A stretch of 64,000 bases of DNA, from the NCBI GenBank assembly GCA_014529385.2, contig CM043959.1:9946809-10010808 (forward strand), written 5' to 3'. Position 1 is the stretch's first letter, and each line of letters begins with the position of its first letter. This DNA comes from Adiantum capillus-veneris (taxonomy: Eukaryota > Streptophyta > Polypodiopsida > Polypodiales > Pteridaceae). The notes beneath the pieces were generated by a model, which saw only the letters and a list, made by a program, of their open reading frames with translations, did not search any database and was not told where the DNA came from. Shown piece after piece: positions 11,118-23,899 of the stretch. The position numbers and the translations under genes were made by a program.

Positions 11118-12779
11118 CTCATGTTTTTGATAAAAAATGAGACACAAAAGATGGTGTGTAGTGTAAAAACTTCTATATGATTTGAGATCACTTTTACAAT
11201 ATAGTTTAGCAAAACGTATCTATTTTTTTAAAATTGTAGTTGAGGCTGCTTCAAATCTTCACACGCTGCAAGGACTTTTCAATTATGCCAATAGCCCAAG
11301 CTGCAACACCCTATAAGCCAGGATACACACTCATCCTCTCTAAAATCTCTTGTTATCTCTCTCTTAACTTTATGGTGGACACTCTCAATGTCTCCTAGTT
11401 TATGCAAAGGGTCTCCCTCTCGGAAACAAGAGCTTCGATTTCTCCCGTGTGTGCCACCCCTTTTTCAGCCAAGGTCCCCTTCTATCGATTCTGCGGAGAG
11501 ATCCTCTCTCTACCAGATTCGTAGCCAGGGCCCTTTCTCTCTCCTCCTCGCATTTCCTTTGCATGGCGTTTCATAGTTGCCCCCTTTCTCTCTCGGCCTT
11601 GCATGCTCTGCAAGATCCAACCTATCCTCGCGACTCCGCCTATGGAAGCAAAACACCGCCCTACACTCGCATGGCCTACACCACAGAGATAAGATCTCTC
11701 TTCCTTTTTCTATGATCATTTGCAAAGAATTCATAGCCTGGATTTCTCTCTCTAAATCTCTCTTGATTATCTCCTCTCTTGGCTCTACATGGCAACCAAA
11801 TCCGCGTCTCGTTAAAAAAAACCATTAAAACACCTTTTTTTCCCATTTAAGCAAAGACTCCTTAAGCTCCCATTCACACCTAACTAAGCCCATTTGCTTG
11901 GTGGCCCCCTTCAGTACCAAATCATATCCTCTCTTTTTGCACTTGACTCAATGTGCAACCAGGGCCCGTCACCTTTCATTCTCTTAGTAGCGCCAAATCA
12001 ATGCCTTTGTGAACAATCAACACACCCTTCGGCATTGCCATCCTTTAGATTTCAAACCGTGCTAGTATTACATTGATAAGTAATAGGTCCTTGTCTTGTA
12101 CTTAATGAAAAAGAACATGGAGCATATGAAAAAGAACATGGAACATGTAGAACTCAATATAGTCGTGACATCTTTGTATTAGCTTAAGACCCATCATTGC
12201 AATCACCCAAAGTGCATCTTTGAGATTTCATTTACTTGGGTTTTAACCTCTATAAATTCACAATGGCCTACTCTTTAACACTTGATCAATAGCTTTGATA
12301 CTTTCTTTCCTCGCTTGTCACTAGCAATCTTTCCACTTTTTTTTCCCTGCAAAACAATCCACATGGTCGATCAAGTCAGAGTATTGTAGATGTAATAAAA
12401 CTATAGCAAACATTTAAAGTGCACAATTCTCCTGCATCAACGCTCATCAAGGCTTGAAAAAAATTCCAACAATGGCATCCTACGGGGAAAACTAGCCTTG
12501 TAGTGTCAAACCCACAACTCCGGTCAAGACCGGTTCCTTATCCATTGGTCTTCTTTTTCTTCTTCCATTTTAATTTTTGCCTTTTTCTATTACTTTCTCT
12601 CTTCCCTTTAGATTTCCATAACTCCCTTAGATCGGAAACAAACTCACTTTGTGGTATGTGTGGTACTCAATGTGGAATAGGCACAATCGGGCCACTCACC
12701 ATAGAAATGAAACAAGCCTCTCTAAAAGAAGGTGGAACAGACACAATCAGCCATAGAATTCAACCAAGCCTCTCTTTGG
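10801..12779. other. Gene-free interval, repeat debris
   Basis: No ORF here resembles a known protein. The short ORFs at 11388-11828 overlap in several frames and both strands without conserved motifs. The interval contains a (GA)n tract and several pyrimidine-rich stretches. It could be LTR or spacer of the flanking minus-strand gypsy fragments, but no LTR pair was found. Confidence 0.5.
11071..11111. repeat. (GA)n microsatellite
   Basis: About twenty GA units with a few interruptions. Confidence 0.95.
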
Positions 12780-13065
12780 TATCGCCCAGATTCAAAGGTT
12801 ACCCTCCACGAGACTGATTGTGGTAGCTTCAAAGGTCTCCCCGCCACCTTAGCTTGTGCATATGCATCCTTAAGTGTCTTTGGATACGACAACCTCATAT
12901 GGAGTTGAATATCTCTCAAAATACCCTTAAAAAAACACTTGAACAAAACCCTTTCATCAAAACAACAGGGGTCACAATGCTTCCTCTTGACATGTTGAAA
13001 ATGATTAATATACTCAATAATTGATTTAGTGTCCCCTTGAAAGAAGTCCAACAAGCCCCCAGTAG
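12780..13065 (-). pseudogene. gypsy gag fragment
   Basis: The minus strand encodes FFQGDTKSIIEYINHFQHVK and LRDIQLHMRLSYPKTLKDAY, a recognisable retrotransposon gag core (bundle with the FxxG..sIxeYi pattern). It abuts the 5' LTR of element B at about 13082 and is in the opposite orientation. It may belong with the minus-strand pol fragment at 9.9-10.8 kb. Fossil fragment. Confidence 0.7.
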
Positions 13066-13081
13066 AAGGCGAGGACAATCC

Positions 13082-13528
13082 TAGTAGGTGGGAGCTGTCC
13101 CTTAGAAGGCCGAACAGAGGATCAATCACACCAATAGTAATTAACGCAGGCCGTATATGCAGTAACTCCTGGGAGCTATAAATAGGACCCGTTACATTGT
13201 AATTGGGATTCTTAGCTTCTTAGTTATTCTTAGCTCCTTCTCTTCTTGGCTTAGTTGCTTGTCTTTTGGCTTTAGCTCTCTAAGAATTCTTGAGTTACAA
13301 GCTCTTCGCCTCTAGCTTCACTCTGTAATCCTTTGAGCTTAAACCCATTACACATTGTACTGGTTGTCCTTGAGCTATTAATTTGAATCTGCAAATACTC
13401 TTTCCAGTCTTTTAGTATGTCTATTGTTTTAGTATTCTAGTTCAATTATCTATTCCAGTCCAGTCAATTCTCGGCTCTAGCCTCATTAACCGAACTGACG
13501 ACATGACCAACAAATTTAAATTATAACA
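13082..13528 (+). repeat. 5' LTR of element B
   Basis: The start matches the 3' LTR start at 29043 over about 50 bases (shared CTGTCCCTTAGAAGG). The end is placed at TATAACA before a TGGAATCAG stretch that could be a diverged PBS. Length about 447. A TATA box lies 95 bases from the start. Confidence 0.65.
13177..13184 (+). promoter_or_regulatory. TATA box in the LTR of element B
   Basis: TATAAATA in the context GGGAGCTATAAATAGGACC, followed about 30 bases later by a CA-containing start region. Typical LTR promoter placement. Confidence 0.55.
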
Positions 13529-14059
13529 CTGGAATCAGTTGTCTAAAGAGATCATCTCTAATTCCATTTTGGCGATCACGGTGGTTAGAGTTGTTCGCTC
13601 TTTGACCAAAAAACTCTTATCTCCCAGTTAGAATTTTCAGTTGTACTCATGGTGCCCAAAGCCAATCGTGGTTGGATACCGTCAACCCGGTTAGGCACTT
13701 ATTCCAACCTCCTCGACCTTATTCCTGAGGATCCAGAAAGAGAGTGATCCTAGTAAGGAGCCGATGACTGAGACTAGGGCTCAGGAGGAGCACAATCATG
13801 TTGATGAGCCCAAGGACTCTCAGCACTACAGTCAATCCAGGAGGAGAAGGACTGAGCGAAAAGATCGCAAAACCACGAGTTCTCAATCCACACAGAGGGA
13901 TGTTGGGGCCAAGGGCAGCAAGGGTAGGTCGTCACAGTCCCAGCAAGAAAACCAGAGAAAAGACAAAGACCAAGACTGAAGAAGAAGTTGATTAGGATGC
14001 TAATACAAACCACTATAAGAAGTCTTCAAGACAAAGTCAGGCTCCCAAGGTCAAAAGAT

Positions 14060-15180
14060 TCAGAGACAATGTTGACCTGCATGATTATACTTCTTTATTG
14101 AAAATATCTTTCCCATTGTTCAAAGGAGGAAAGAAAGATGATCCAGATGTTCATATCCAAGCTTTTGAATAGTATGCTAATTTAAAGAATATGGATGAAG
14201 ATGATTTGGGAGAATATTTTCCTCAGACACTGAAAGATGGATCAAGGAATTGGTACTACCATTACCTAGCATGCCAACTTAGCTCATACAACAAATTGCT
14301 CAAGGATTTCAGACTAGAATATTCTGAAAACACGGGTGATGACACCCTCTACGAGCTAGATGAGACTAAACAAGGGAAATTGTCAGATAGAAGTTATGCT
14401 GAGAAGATCAAGGAGTTAAACAGCCAATTGCAGGAGCCACCATCAGAAAAGAGGTTATGAGTATGGTTTTTAAATGGATTCCGTAGTAAGAAGCTCAAAC
14501 AACATGAGGTGCCTATACCAGCAAAGAACTTTAATCATTTGGTGTAGCGAGCTCTACAGCTTGAACAACAGGATAAGAAGGAGAGAAGTCAAAAGAAGAG
14601 GAGTTCCAGCAGTAGCAGTCCTTCCACTAAGAATTATGATTCCAGTGAGACCTCTAGTAGCTCGAATAGCAGCTCAAATAAAAAGAGAAAATACAAGGCC
14701 AAGAAGGGATCTTGGTCCAGAAAGATTGATGAAATGGCCCGGCAGATTGATGAAATCAGTCAAACCAGACAACCAATTAGGAGGAGAATGAAAACCTCGT
14801 GTTCAAGGTGCAAATCTAAACATGATGTTTCCATTGAATGTCCACAATGTACCTATTGCAAATCATATGGTCAATTATGGAGCAATTGTGGCATTCACAT
14901 TCATCACTTCAAGAAGGGAATGGATTTATCTCTAGTGGCATTCACCAATGCTGAACCAGCCAGAGTAGAGACAACTAGTGTGCCCCAAGAGGAAAAACCA
15001 GGTACGAGTGGTACTAGTACTAAGCAAGGAGGTACTAGCGGGGGCTGGGGTCATGGTAAATTTCAGAATCGAAGCCTTAACTATTATACTTGTGGCAAGT
15101 ATGGACATTTTGTGGCTCAGTGTCCAGAAGCACCTAGCACTACGACTAATGAGGTGAAAGCCCCAGCGCTAGTTCCAGTA
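14060..15180 (+). pseudogene. gag region of element B
   Basis: Visible pieces include PDVHIQAFE-type gag entry near 14140, a Lys/Ser-rich linker near 14580-14700 and a knuckle-like segment CGKYGHFVAQCPE near 15090. Two cysteine-rich stretches near 14800-14890 resemble a further zinc-binding segment. Fossil. Confidence 0.65.
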
Positions 15181-15799
15181 TGAGCAATTACACGCAGTAA
15201 AGGGGTAGTCATTGAGGAAATCCCAGATGAGCCAACAAAACTAGTCAGTTGTGAAACTATCGGATGGGCTTAGTAGAGGGAGATATGGAAGGAAAAGGGC
15301 AAAGAGAAGGTAGTCAATGAATGGCAAGAGCAGAGAGAACTGACGGCTTAGATCACAAAAGATCTAGCCAAGAAGCTACCAGAGCAGCTCGAAAGTTCTG
15401 ATGCTGAGTCATTCAGAAGATACCACCCAGTCTTTTGAGAAAACACAACCAGATCAGCCAGGGTCTGGGATTCCTGAGACTATGTTGGTTGCGGGTCAGG
15501 GACTGGTGGAGGAACTTGGAAACATTAAATCAAATATAGCTGCAACAGGAGACAATGAAGGAAGAACAATGGATACAAGAACAGAGAAGAGACATTGTGC
15601 AGATAGTCATGATTCTTCAAGTTTTGATAATAACTCTGATAAAGAGAGTAAATTTATGTTAAGATCTATTAAATAATTCAAAAAATGGCAGTTGTACTAG
15701 ACAGCATCAGAAAAACTTTACATGAAGCAACAAAATTCATCAGACAACGAAGGAAGGCTGAAGTGGAAGCCAGAGTAGTTGACCTAGCAGCTGTTAGAG

Positions 15800-18310
15800 A
15801 TGATGAAGTGCCAATGATCTAGGTAGACTACAAGGTTAGGAAACAGTGGGAGCCACTATCCGGTGTCATACTAGATACAGGGGCAGGAGTAAACATCTTG
15901 GGGCCACACCTTTAGCAAACAATGGGTATCACAAACTTGAAACCAACACCCTTCAAAGTTCGAATGGTCGATCACAGAGTGGTGCAGGAAACTGGGATGA
16001 TAGAAAGTATGCAGATAAGGGTGGAAAAAGAAAAGTTCAAGCCCAGCTTTCCAATACTAGATGTGCAAGGCGCATATGGGATGCTATTGGTGCACCCATG
16101 GTTGTGTACTGCACAGGTTGTTCACGACTATGCCAATCAGACTATGGCAATACACGGTGCCAGTAGAAGAATTCGGATCCAGACAAACAACACTAATAAC
16201 TAGAGAAAGGCATTGTGACCAGAAGAGCTTTTCCAAATGTATGGAGTAAAGAAAATTGAAAGGATTCTGGTAGCAATGAATATTTTTCCATTGGCTAAGA
16301 TAGACCTAAACGCAGTATAATTTGACAAAGATCAGGCTGAAAAGCAAAGGAAGAAATTTCCAGGTTAGTTCACTAAATTGAATTCTAGAGAACGACCAGT
16401 TCAGCTGACTGGTAGGTCAGAGAAACCAGTCGAATCCAAAGAATAATTCTCAGATTCCAGTATACCAATGGCCTCTAAACAAGCACACTCTGAGGCAGTC
16501 ACTAAAGATTAGAATAATAGTGCAGAACTAAGGGGTGTGTCCTGGGATTATGCTAAGGAGTCAACCAAAAGGAAGGGAGATGGGCCTAGCTAGTTGCTTC
16601 CACATGATCAGAAAATCGAAGAATGAAACCTGGGTTCTGAGGAAAATCATAGATTGATCAAAGTAAACAAGCATTTGAACCTAGGAATGAAAGAAAAACC
16701 TCGCCTCATGTTCTAAAAGTACAAAGATGTATTCGCATGGAAAGATACTGATCTAAAATGAGTAGATCCAGAGGTCTGTCAACATAGAATACCTCTGAAA
16801 TGGGATACGAGACTAGTGCAACTACAACGGTATAGAATGAACCCAAATTATTCTAAGAAGGTCAAATAAGAAATCGATAACCTTCTGAAGGCTGGATTTA
16901 TCACTAAAGTTACCAGTAGTAGTGACTGTTTATTTCCTATTGGGGTAGTGCCCAAGAAAAATGGAAAGCTCAGAGTTTGTGTGGATTATATCTAAATGTT
17001 CAAACTATCAAGGATCCTTTTCCATTACCTTTTACAGACATGCTTCTCGATGAGATTGCAAGCCACAAGATGTATAGCTTTATGGATGGCTATAATGGTT
17101 ATAATTAGCTACAGATTTCTCCTGAAGACCAGAGTAGAAGTAATCTTATTAATGGGGTCATTCATGTATCTGGTTATGCCATTTGGTCTTTGCAATGCTC
17201 TAGTGACCTTCCAGTGATGTATGATGGAAATGTTCAGTGAAGTTCTCCACCAATTTCTTGCCATATTTATGGATAATTTCATTGTATTTTCAACTAAAAA
17301 GAAGCATTTACTCTTTTTGGAAATGGTTTTCCGTGTTGTAAGGAAAAGAGGATCTGTCTGAGCCCATTCAAATCTATTTTCTTGGTCTAGAAAGGACAAG
17401 TACTAGGACATAGAGATTGCCAACGATAAGATCTAGTGTGTCCAACAAGCCAAGGCACCCCACACAGCATCAGAGTTAAGTTCATTCTAGGGATATATTA
17501 ATGTTTATAGAAAATTTGTTCATATGTTTTCCTCCAAGGCATTACCCTTGTATGACGTCACAAAGAATAACAACAAGTTCATTTGGATTGTTGAATGCGA
17601 GGAGAGTTTTCAATGTTTGAAGAATTCCATTATCAGTAAGCCAGTACTTCGACAACCGGATTGGGGTGTTATTTTTCATGTGCATGTCGATGCTTCAGGA
17701 TTGGCAATGGGAGAAATACTGGTTGAACCATAAAGGAGGACTTATTATCCAGTGTATTTTTTCAGTTTGCGAAGATATAGTCAGGCTAAACAAGGATATA
17801 CTACTACAGAGAAAGAAGCCTTAGGAATGGTTTTTAGTGTTGCTAAGTTCTCGAGGAGGTCACCTAATAAAAATGTAACCTATCACATGAGTTTTACAAA
17901 AGGGTATTTAAAGTTCTTGAAACTTACAGCAATATATATATAGAACTGCATTATTTTTTCAAATTTGAAAAAAACTTAGAGATGCTAAAAGAAAAGGGTA
18001 CATTATATTCTTAATAAAATTCACAGATAAGGGGTTTTACAAACATGTCCTGTACGCACGTGATATGGTAGTTTTACACATAGTGAACCCCCCGAGACTA
18101 AGTTTCAACACTATTTGTTGGGCAAGCTATTTCATTTTTATGTGGATCATCAGGCATTATTATTTTTTTATTAACAAAGTTATTATCCAAGGAAGATTGA
18201 TCAGATGGATGATGTTCTTGATGGATTTTGAATTCCGCATATTTCGCAAGCATGGTAAATCCCATTGTGGTGTTGATTTCCTATCTAGGAGTACTGATGG
18301 CTACTCCGAA
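15800..18310 (+). pseudogene. protease, RT and RNase H regions of element B
   Basis: A retropepsin-like GVILDTGAGVNI-type segment is near 15860, followed by GITNLKPTPFKVRMVDH. RT motifs appear at 16930-17300 (VVPKKNGKLRVCVDY, then MDNFIVFS). RNase H motifs run to about 18300. Fossil with many breaks. Confidence 0.7.
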
Positions 18311-18499
18311 GTATCCTTAAGAGATGAGCCAGTGGACACAAATATGTTTCAAGTAACAGCTGAGGAAAAAATTGATCCAAAATGGTATGATTTATATAAG
18401 TTCCTTTCTAAAGGAGGATTCCCAGAAAGATGGACTCAAAATCAAAAGAAGGCTTTGATTATTAAGAGTCTAAAGTTCACATCATAGAAGGATTTCTCT

Positions 18500-19800
18500 A
18501 TAGAGTGGGAGTAGATGGGGCTCCTTGAAGGTGCATGCCAATGTAAGGAAGAATACAAGTTATTTCCGATGCACACGATGGGATTCTGGAGGACATTTCT
18601 CCACTAATATTACTTATAAGAAGATTTTGCAGGTTGGATTGTAGTGGAAAACTCTAATATTTGATGTTAGAAGATTTTGTAAAACATGTGATATATGCAA
18701 GAGGATGGGTAGACCAACAACAACTGATATAACTCCTCTTACTCCAGTTCAACCACTGAGAGTATTTATGAAATGGGGTTTGGATTTCTTGGGTCCATTC
18801 AAGAAAATCACTCCAAGTAAGAACCCGCATATATTGATGTCCACTTGTTATGTAACCAAATGGGTAAAGGCTAAGGCTTTCCCAGATAACACCTCAAAGT
18901 CCACTGTTGTATTCTTATTTGAAAATATTATCTGCCGTTATGGATGCCCTGTGGAGATTGTGTATGATCAAGGGACATACTTTATTAATGATAATAAGTA
19001 TATTCTGATGGAAATGCTCTCATAAAGCATCGAAATTCAACGCCATATTATCACAGGTGCAATGGGCAAGCAGAGAGTAGTAACAAAACCATCAAGACCA
19101 TTCTCACCAAGATTGTGCAGAAGGAGCCACACTAATGGGATCTTAAGCTCAAGACTGCTCTATGAGCCTACAAGACTGCTTATAAACTCACCACTAGACT
19201 AACACCATTCAGAATGGTGTATGGTATTGAAGTTGTAGTGCCTATGGCATTTGTGATCCCTAGTCTCAGAATGGCGGTTGAGTATGGATTGGATTTCAAT
19301 AACAATCTTAAACATAGACTGGAGAAATTAGCACAGCTAGATGAGTTATGACAACGTGCTATGCCGGAATAGGAGATTGTTCAGCAAAGAATGAAGCAAT
19401 GGCATGATAGACGTTCTAGAAGGGTGACTTGGTTCTGCTCTATCAATCCAAGTTGGGCCCTAAGAAACCAAATTTAAAGATAGTTTGGACTAGTCCATAT
19501 GAAGTTGATTGGGTGTTTTCCAATGGCACAATTAGGTTGAAGGGTTTATATGGATTACTACTGCCAGGTATTTATAACGGGGCCAAGATCAAGTTATATT
19601 ATTCTAATGAGAAAGAAACTTCCAAAGAAGAAGATAGTGGCATTCTGGGAGCTGATGGCCAGGAAAATTCAAAATCAGCCATACTAACCCTCTTCCATGT
19701 ACAACCAGTACCAAAGCCATTCAAGGTGTCACAAAAGTCTCGGAACAACAAAACAGTGCTAGTGGCAAAGACAATAAAATATACAAGCCAGTATTAGTTT
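18500..19800 (+). pseudogene. integrase region of element B
   Basis: The zinc-binding part is near 18600-18700 (CDICKRMGRP). The catalytic core shows WGLDFLGPFKKITPSKN with its Asp and IVYDQGTYFINDN with the second Asp. The C-terminal domain reads YQSKLGPKKPN and PYEVDWVFSN. Similar C-terminal sequence is found reversed at 5.5 and 8.5 kb. Fossil. Confidence 0.8.
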
Positions 19801-20159
19801 TTATGGGAAAAAGACCTAGTGGGACTACATGTGATAATCATTTAAAGGAACACGGGGAGTATTAATGAATGCATGTGTGCCATGTCGCTGATGTTGCATA
19901 AAACTCTAGGGATGGTAAGTACTTGAGCTTTTATGGCACGAATGCGTATAACAGTAAGGCGAGTGGGCATTCTCCCTCACAAATCTCGTTTGCAATGCCT
20001 ACCTGCTATTACACACTTGCCATCGCCAAGCTCTAAGGCTTCTTCACTACAACCATACACCTCCTCGTTCGAAGAATGTATCGATCATTGTCTATCCCTA
20101 CCCAACACACCTGGCTACGGCTTTGACTATTGAAGTAAGTCTTCTTCCTCTACCAACTT

Positions 20160-21650
20160 ACCGTCCTCACAGTGCATGGGTAGAAGAAAAATGTCAAGGA
20201 AAATGCAGAATACCATAGATGAAACTTCGGCAATCATCACCTCTCTTAAAGCTTTTCTATCACTTATTCCCCATAGCAAGATACGAAGATATGTGTTCAC
20301 TAAGCAAGCTGAAGCACTGATGGGACTATGGGACTTGCATGCGGTGTTGCAAGATACAAGAATAGACTTTGATACGACCATAATCAAGCAAGTTCTTGAT
20401 TCCTTCAATGCCGAGGATGGCAGTGCTATTGTCAATGGTATGAAAGTCACAGAAACTCCTGATAATATTGCTTATGCTTTCAAAATGCCCAATGAGCCAA
20501 AGCCAATCACAACATTTGCAGAACAGATAAGTTCGGCTCTGAAAGAGGATAAAGCAGCCAAGAATAAATGAAAGGCTAGTACTCAAGGGGTTCCAATAGT
20601 AGGATTGGACGTCCCCTTAGTCTACGGATTTGTTGTTGAGGATATTAGCCTGAAGAACAACCGTACCTATGTGTCAAAAAATCTTTCTGCTATGCTACTT
20701 GCAAAAAGATTAGATGCTACAACTAAAATCAACTTATGCCAAATCTTATCTCATAATGTGCTCCAACAGACTGCAAAGATGTAATCTCATAATGTATTTG
20801 AAGCTTGGTATGTCTTGAAATTTCTATACTAGACAACTACTCCAGATGCTCATTATCAGGTACGGATGCTTGGAGTCACAAGCCCATCCCAGAGACTAAC
20901 AATATTGAGCTCTCTTTAGATGAAGAGGCTCCATGCAATCAGTTGACCCTGGTTGGACAAAAGAGGAAGGCCACACAGGTGGAAGCCAATGGTTTGAAGA
21001 AAATAAGGATTACATTGGCCAAAAGCACTGCTTTATTAAAGCAAGTGGAGAGTCAGGTTAAGTCTCTACCTTCTACTAAATTTTTAGCAGGCCAGACTTC
21101 AGCCACACCTGAAGAAGAGACTCCAGCACGGACGAGTACTGGGAAAGGCCAGCAAGAAGAGCAGACACCAATGCTAGAAAAGACCAGCGAGAAATGTCCA
21201 GTGCTAAACAGCTCGCAATTCATACTGACAAGGAAAAGGGTTCAGAACCTGCCAGTCTAGCCAACCCAAAAAGGACAGACTGCATCTGTCACAAAATCAT
21301 CCTCTTAAAGGACGACTAATTCTTCAGAAAATTAACTTCACAACATTACCTTACCTGGCTTCTGTTACGGTTTATGAACCAATCCACTCTGACCCGACAA
21401 AAATAGTAGATGGCTACTTGATGCTTATTTAATCATCATGGAACACAATTGTCAACGCCTTGGAACAAATGATGGATGCATCAGCCTCCATTGATGAAGT
21501 GTCTAAATTAAAAGAAGAAGTGGGAATCAGCTAACTAGCAGCAAGTTCAAAAATTGAAGCAGGATATAGGGACACAATCTCTGAGGCATAGTATAGTTGA
21601 AAACCAGCCAGTAAGAACAATTAAGTAACTACAAGTGAAGCTATCCCAGT
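20160..21650 (+). pseudogene. Post-integrase coding region of element B, first part
   Basis: Sense-strand coding-like sequence after integrase, with segments such as MQNTIDETSAIITSLKAFLS, a helix-rich QVLDSFNAEDG stretch and SWNTIVNALEQMM near 21450. It lacks a visible signal peptide or membrane segment. Related sequence occurs at 62.2-64.0 kb (SWNTIVDAMG near 63200), so it travels with this family. It might correspond to the extra ORF known after pol in some Athila/Tat-type gypsy elements; its function is unknown. Split by the copia insertion. Confidence 0.5.
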
Positions 21651-21658
21651 TTGAAACA

Positions 21659-21980
21659 TGTAAAGAATGAGGATGCAAGAGAGCTACACAAGACAAGCAC
21701 AAAGCACACAGAGATGGAAAGCTTCTTCTTCTTCTTCAAAGAAAAGAGAGTACAAAATGACTAAGTGCTAAAGCTGAAAAGTAGCACATATGTACATGCG
21801 GTCACTAAGTGTGAACTCACTAGAAGCGTACTAGGCTGGCACTATAAGTGTAGTCCAGCTGTAGAATCACTAGCAGAGATCCTCCGTGTCGGTCACCTAA
21901 CGCGCCAGTGAGTAAATGCCGTAAGCGGCCAAGACCCGTAGTGGATGCCAGCTCAAGGTGTAGAGCTCGACATCTCAACA
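21659..21980 (-). repeat. 3' LTR of the copia element
   Basis: 322 bp, the partner of 26495-26816. It contains the first few codons' worth of overlap with nothing else; the coding region for RNase H ends just inside it, a common copia layout. Confidence 0.95.
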
Positions 21981-21993
21981 CTCCCCCTCGAGC
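21981..21993 (-). other. Polypurine tract of the copia element
   Basis: The minus strand reads GCTCGAGGGGGAG immediately before the 3' LTR. Confidence 0.8.
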
Positions 21994-23524
21994 TCTGCAT
22001 GTCGCAGAGTCCAAGCATAGTCCGGAAACGTTGAAGCTTCTCAGCTCCAAGGGCCTTGGTAAAGATATCCGCTATATGCTCCTCTGTGCTGACGTAGACC
22101 AAGTCGATGTCGCCCGCCAACACTCGCTCTCGAACGTAGTGGTAATGGACCTCTATGTGTTTGGTCCTGGCATGGAACACTGGGTTCCTAGCCAATTGCA
22201 TGCTGCTGAGGTTGTCACAATGGATGAAAATCTGCTGGTCCACCTGCACTCCCAAGTCCTCAAGTAATGTGCGTAGCCAAGCTACCTCGCATGCCGCAAC
22301 TGTTGCACCTCTGTACTCGGCCTCTGTGCTCGATAAAGCAACCGTAGTCTGCTTTTTGCTGCTCCAAGTAACAGCAGCACTCCCAAAAGAGAACATGAAG
22401 CCACTCGTAGATCTCCTATCAACAATGCTACCTGCCCAATCTGCATCTGTATACCCATACAATGCTAATGGTGCATCTGCTGCATAGAACAATGCGTAGT
22501 CAAGAGTACCTTGCACATACCTAAGTGTGCGTCGTACTCCATCCAAATGTGGCTTCCTCGGAAGCTGCATGAACTGACTCTCCAAGCCTACTGTGTAGCT
22601 CAAGTCTGGCCTTGTGATAGTCAAGTAGATTAGACTACCCACAATCTTCCTGTACATGTTGACATCCTCAACAACATCACCCTTCTCTGCACTCAGCTTT
22701 GCATTCACATCCAAGGGAATAGAAATTGGCTTACAATCAGCCATACCATACTTTGACAACATGTCCAAAGCATACTGTCTCTGTGATAGCCATACACCCT
22801 CTGGAGTCCTGATCACTTCAATGCCAAGAAAGTAGTGCAACTCGCCTAAATCTTTCATTTCAAATTCCTGTTTGAGAAGACCCTTCACATGGTCAATCTC
22901 CATAGCATTGTCACCAACAATAATAAGGTCATCTACATATATGGTAATGACCACAATCCCCACATCACTCTCACGTACATAGAGTGAATGATCAGCATGA
23001 GCTCTCCTAAAACCAATACTGACAAGATACTTGGCAATCCTGTCATACCATGCTCTAGAGCCCTGCTTCAAACCATACAAAGCTTTGAGAAGTCTGCATA
23101 CATAATCTGGGTAACCTGGATCGACATAACCAGGTGGCTGATCCATATACACTTCCTCTTGCAACTCACCATTCAAGAAGGCATTCTTTACATCCATTTG
23201 ATGCATAATCCATCCTCTAGATGCAGCCACTGCTATGACAGCTCTCACTGTCGTCATCTTTGCCACTGGAGCAAAGGTCTCCTCATAGTCTATGCCATAC
23301 GTCTGTGCATAACCCTTTGCGACCAGCCTTGCCTTGTGACGCTCAATGTTACCATCAGCCTTATGCTTGGTTTTATACACCCATTTACAGCCAATAGCTT
23401 TCTTGCCACTTGGCAATGGCACCAACTCCCATGTGTCATTTGCTTCCAATGCAGCCATCTCTTCATTCATTGCATCATCCCAATGCACATTTCCAACTGC
23501 ATCCTCAAAACATGTGGGCTCCAC
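21990..23524 (-). CDS. copia reverse transcriptase and RNase H region
   Basis: The minus strand shows WELVPLPSGKKAIGCKWVYK, KARLVAKGYAQ, MDVKNAFLNGEL, the catalytic YVDDLIIVG, then RNase H with GYTDADWAGS and SSTEAEYRG and a tail HIADIFTKAL. All are hallmark copia motifs in the expected order. Confidence 0.95.
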
Positions 23525-23899
23525 ATCCTATATCACCTTAGCCATGTAGGCTTGGTGATGCGCTAGATACCCATCATAAGTCAATTTCTGAACTGGATTT
23601 CTGACTCTATTAGATCTGCGCGGTCTTGGGTCACTCCTTTGCCCTCTAGCATCTTCTTGTACTTTCCTTACACCAGGTGTCCTGACAGCCGGAATTCCAA
23701 ATTCCTCATCAAGACTTTGTTCAGAACCATCTGAATCCATGTCTACATGTGAAAAACCTGATGATGCATCAACCATAAAGGGAGGTTCATCAACCTTTTC
23801 CTTTCCTTTTCGTGATACATTCCCTGTACCTGTTGGTGGAGTAACCTGCGTACGTAGTCTACCATTCCATGGTTTCTCAACAGAGCCACGAGAAGAGGA

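Noticed and set aside
11388-11828. Overlapping ORFs of 62-88 aa as a small host gene
   Set aside because: Several frames and both strands are open over the same interval with no conserved motif, as expected of a C/T-rich low-complexity region.
12488-12508. CTAGCCTTGTAGTG as a CACTA right terminus
   Set aside because: It resembles a CACTA end, but no matching left TIR, subterminal repeats or TSD was found nearby.
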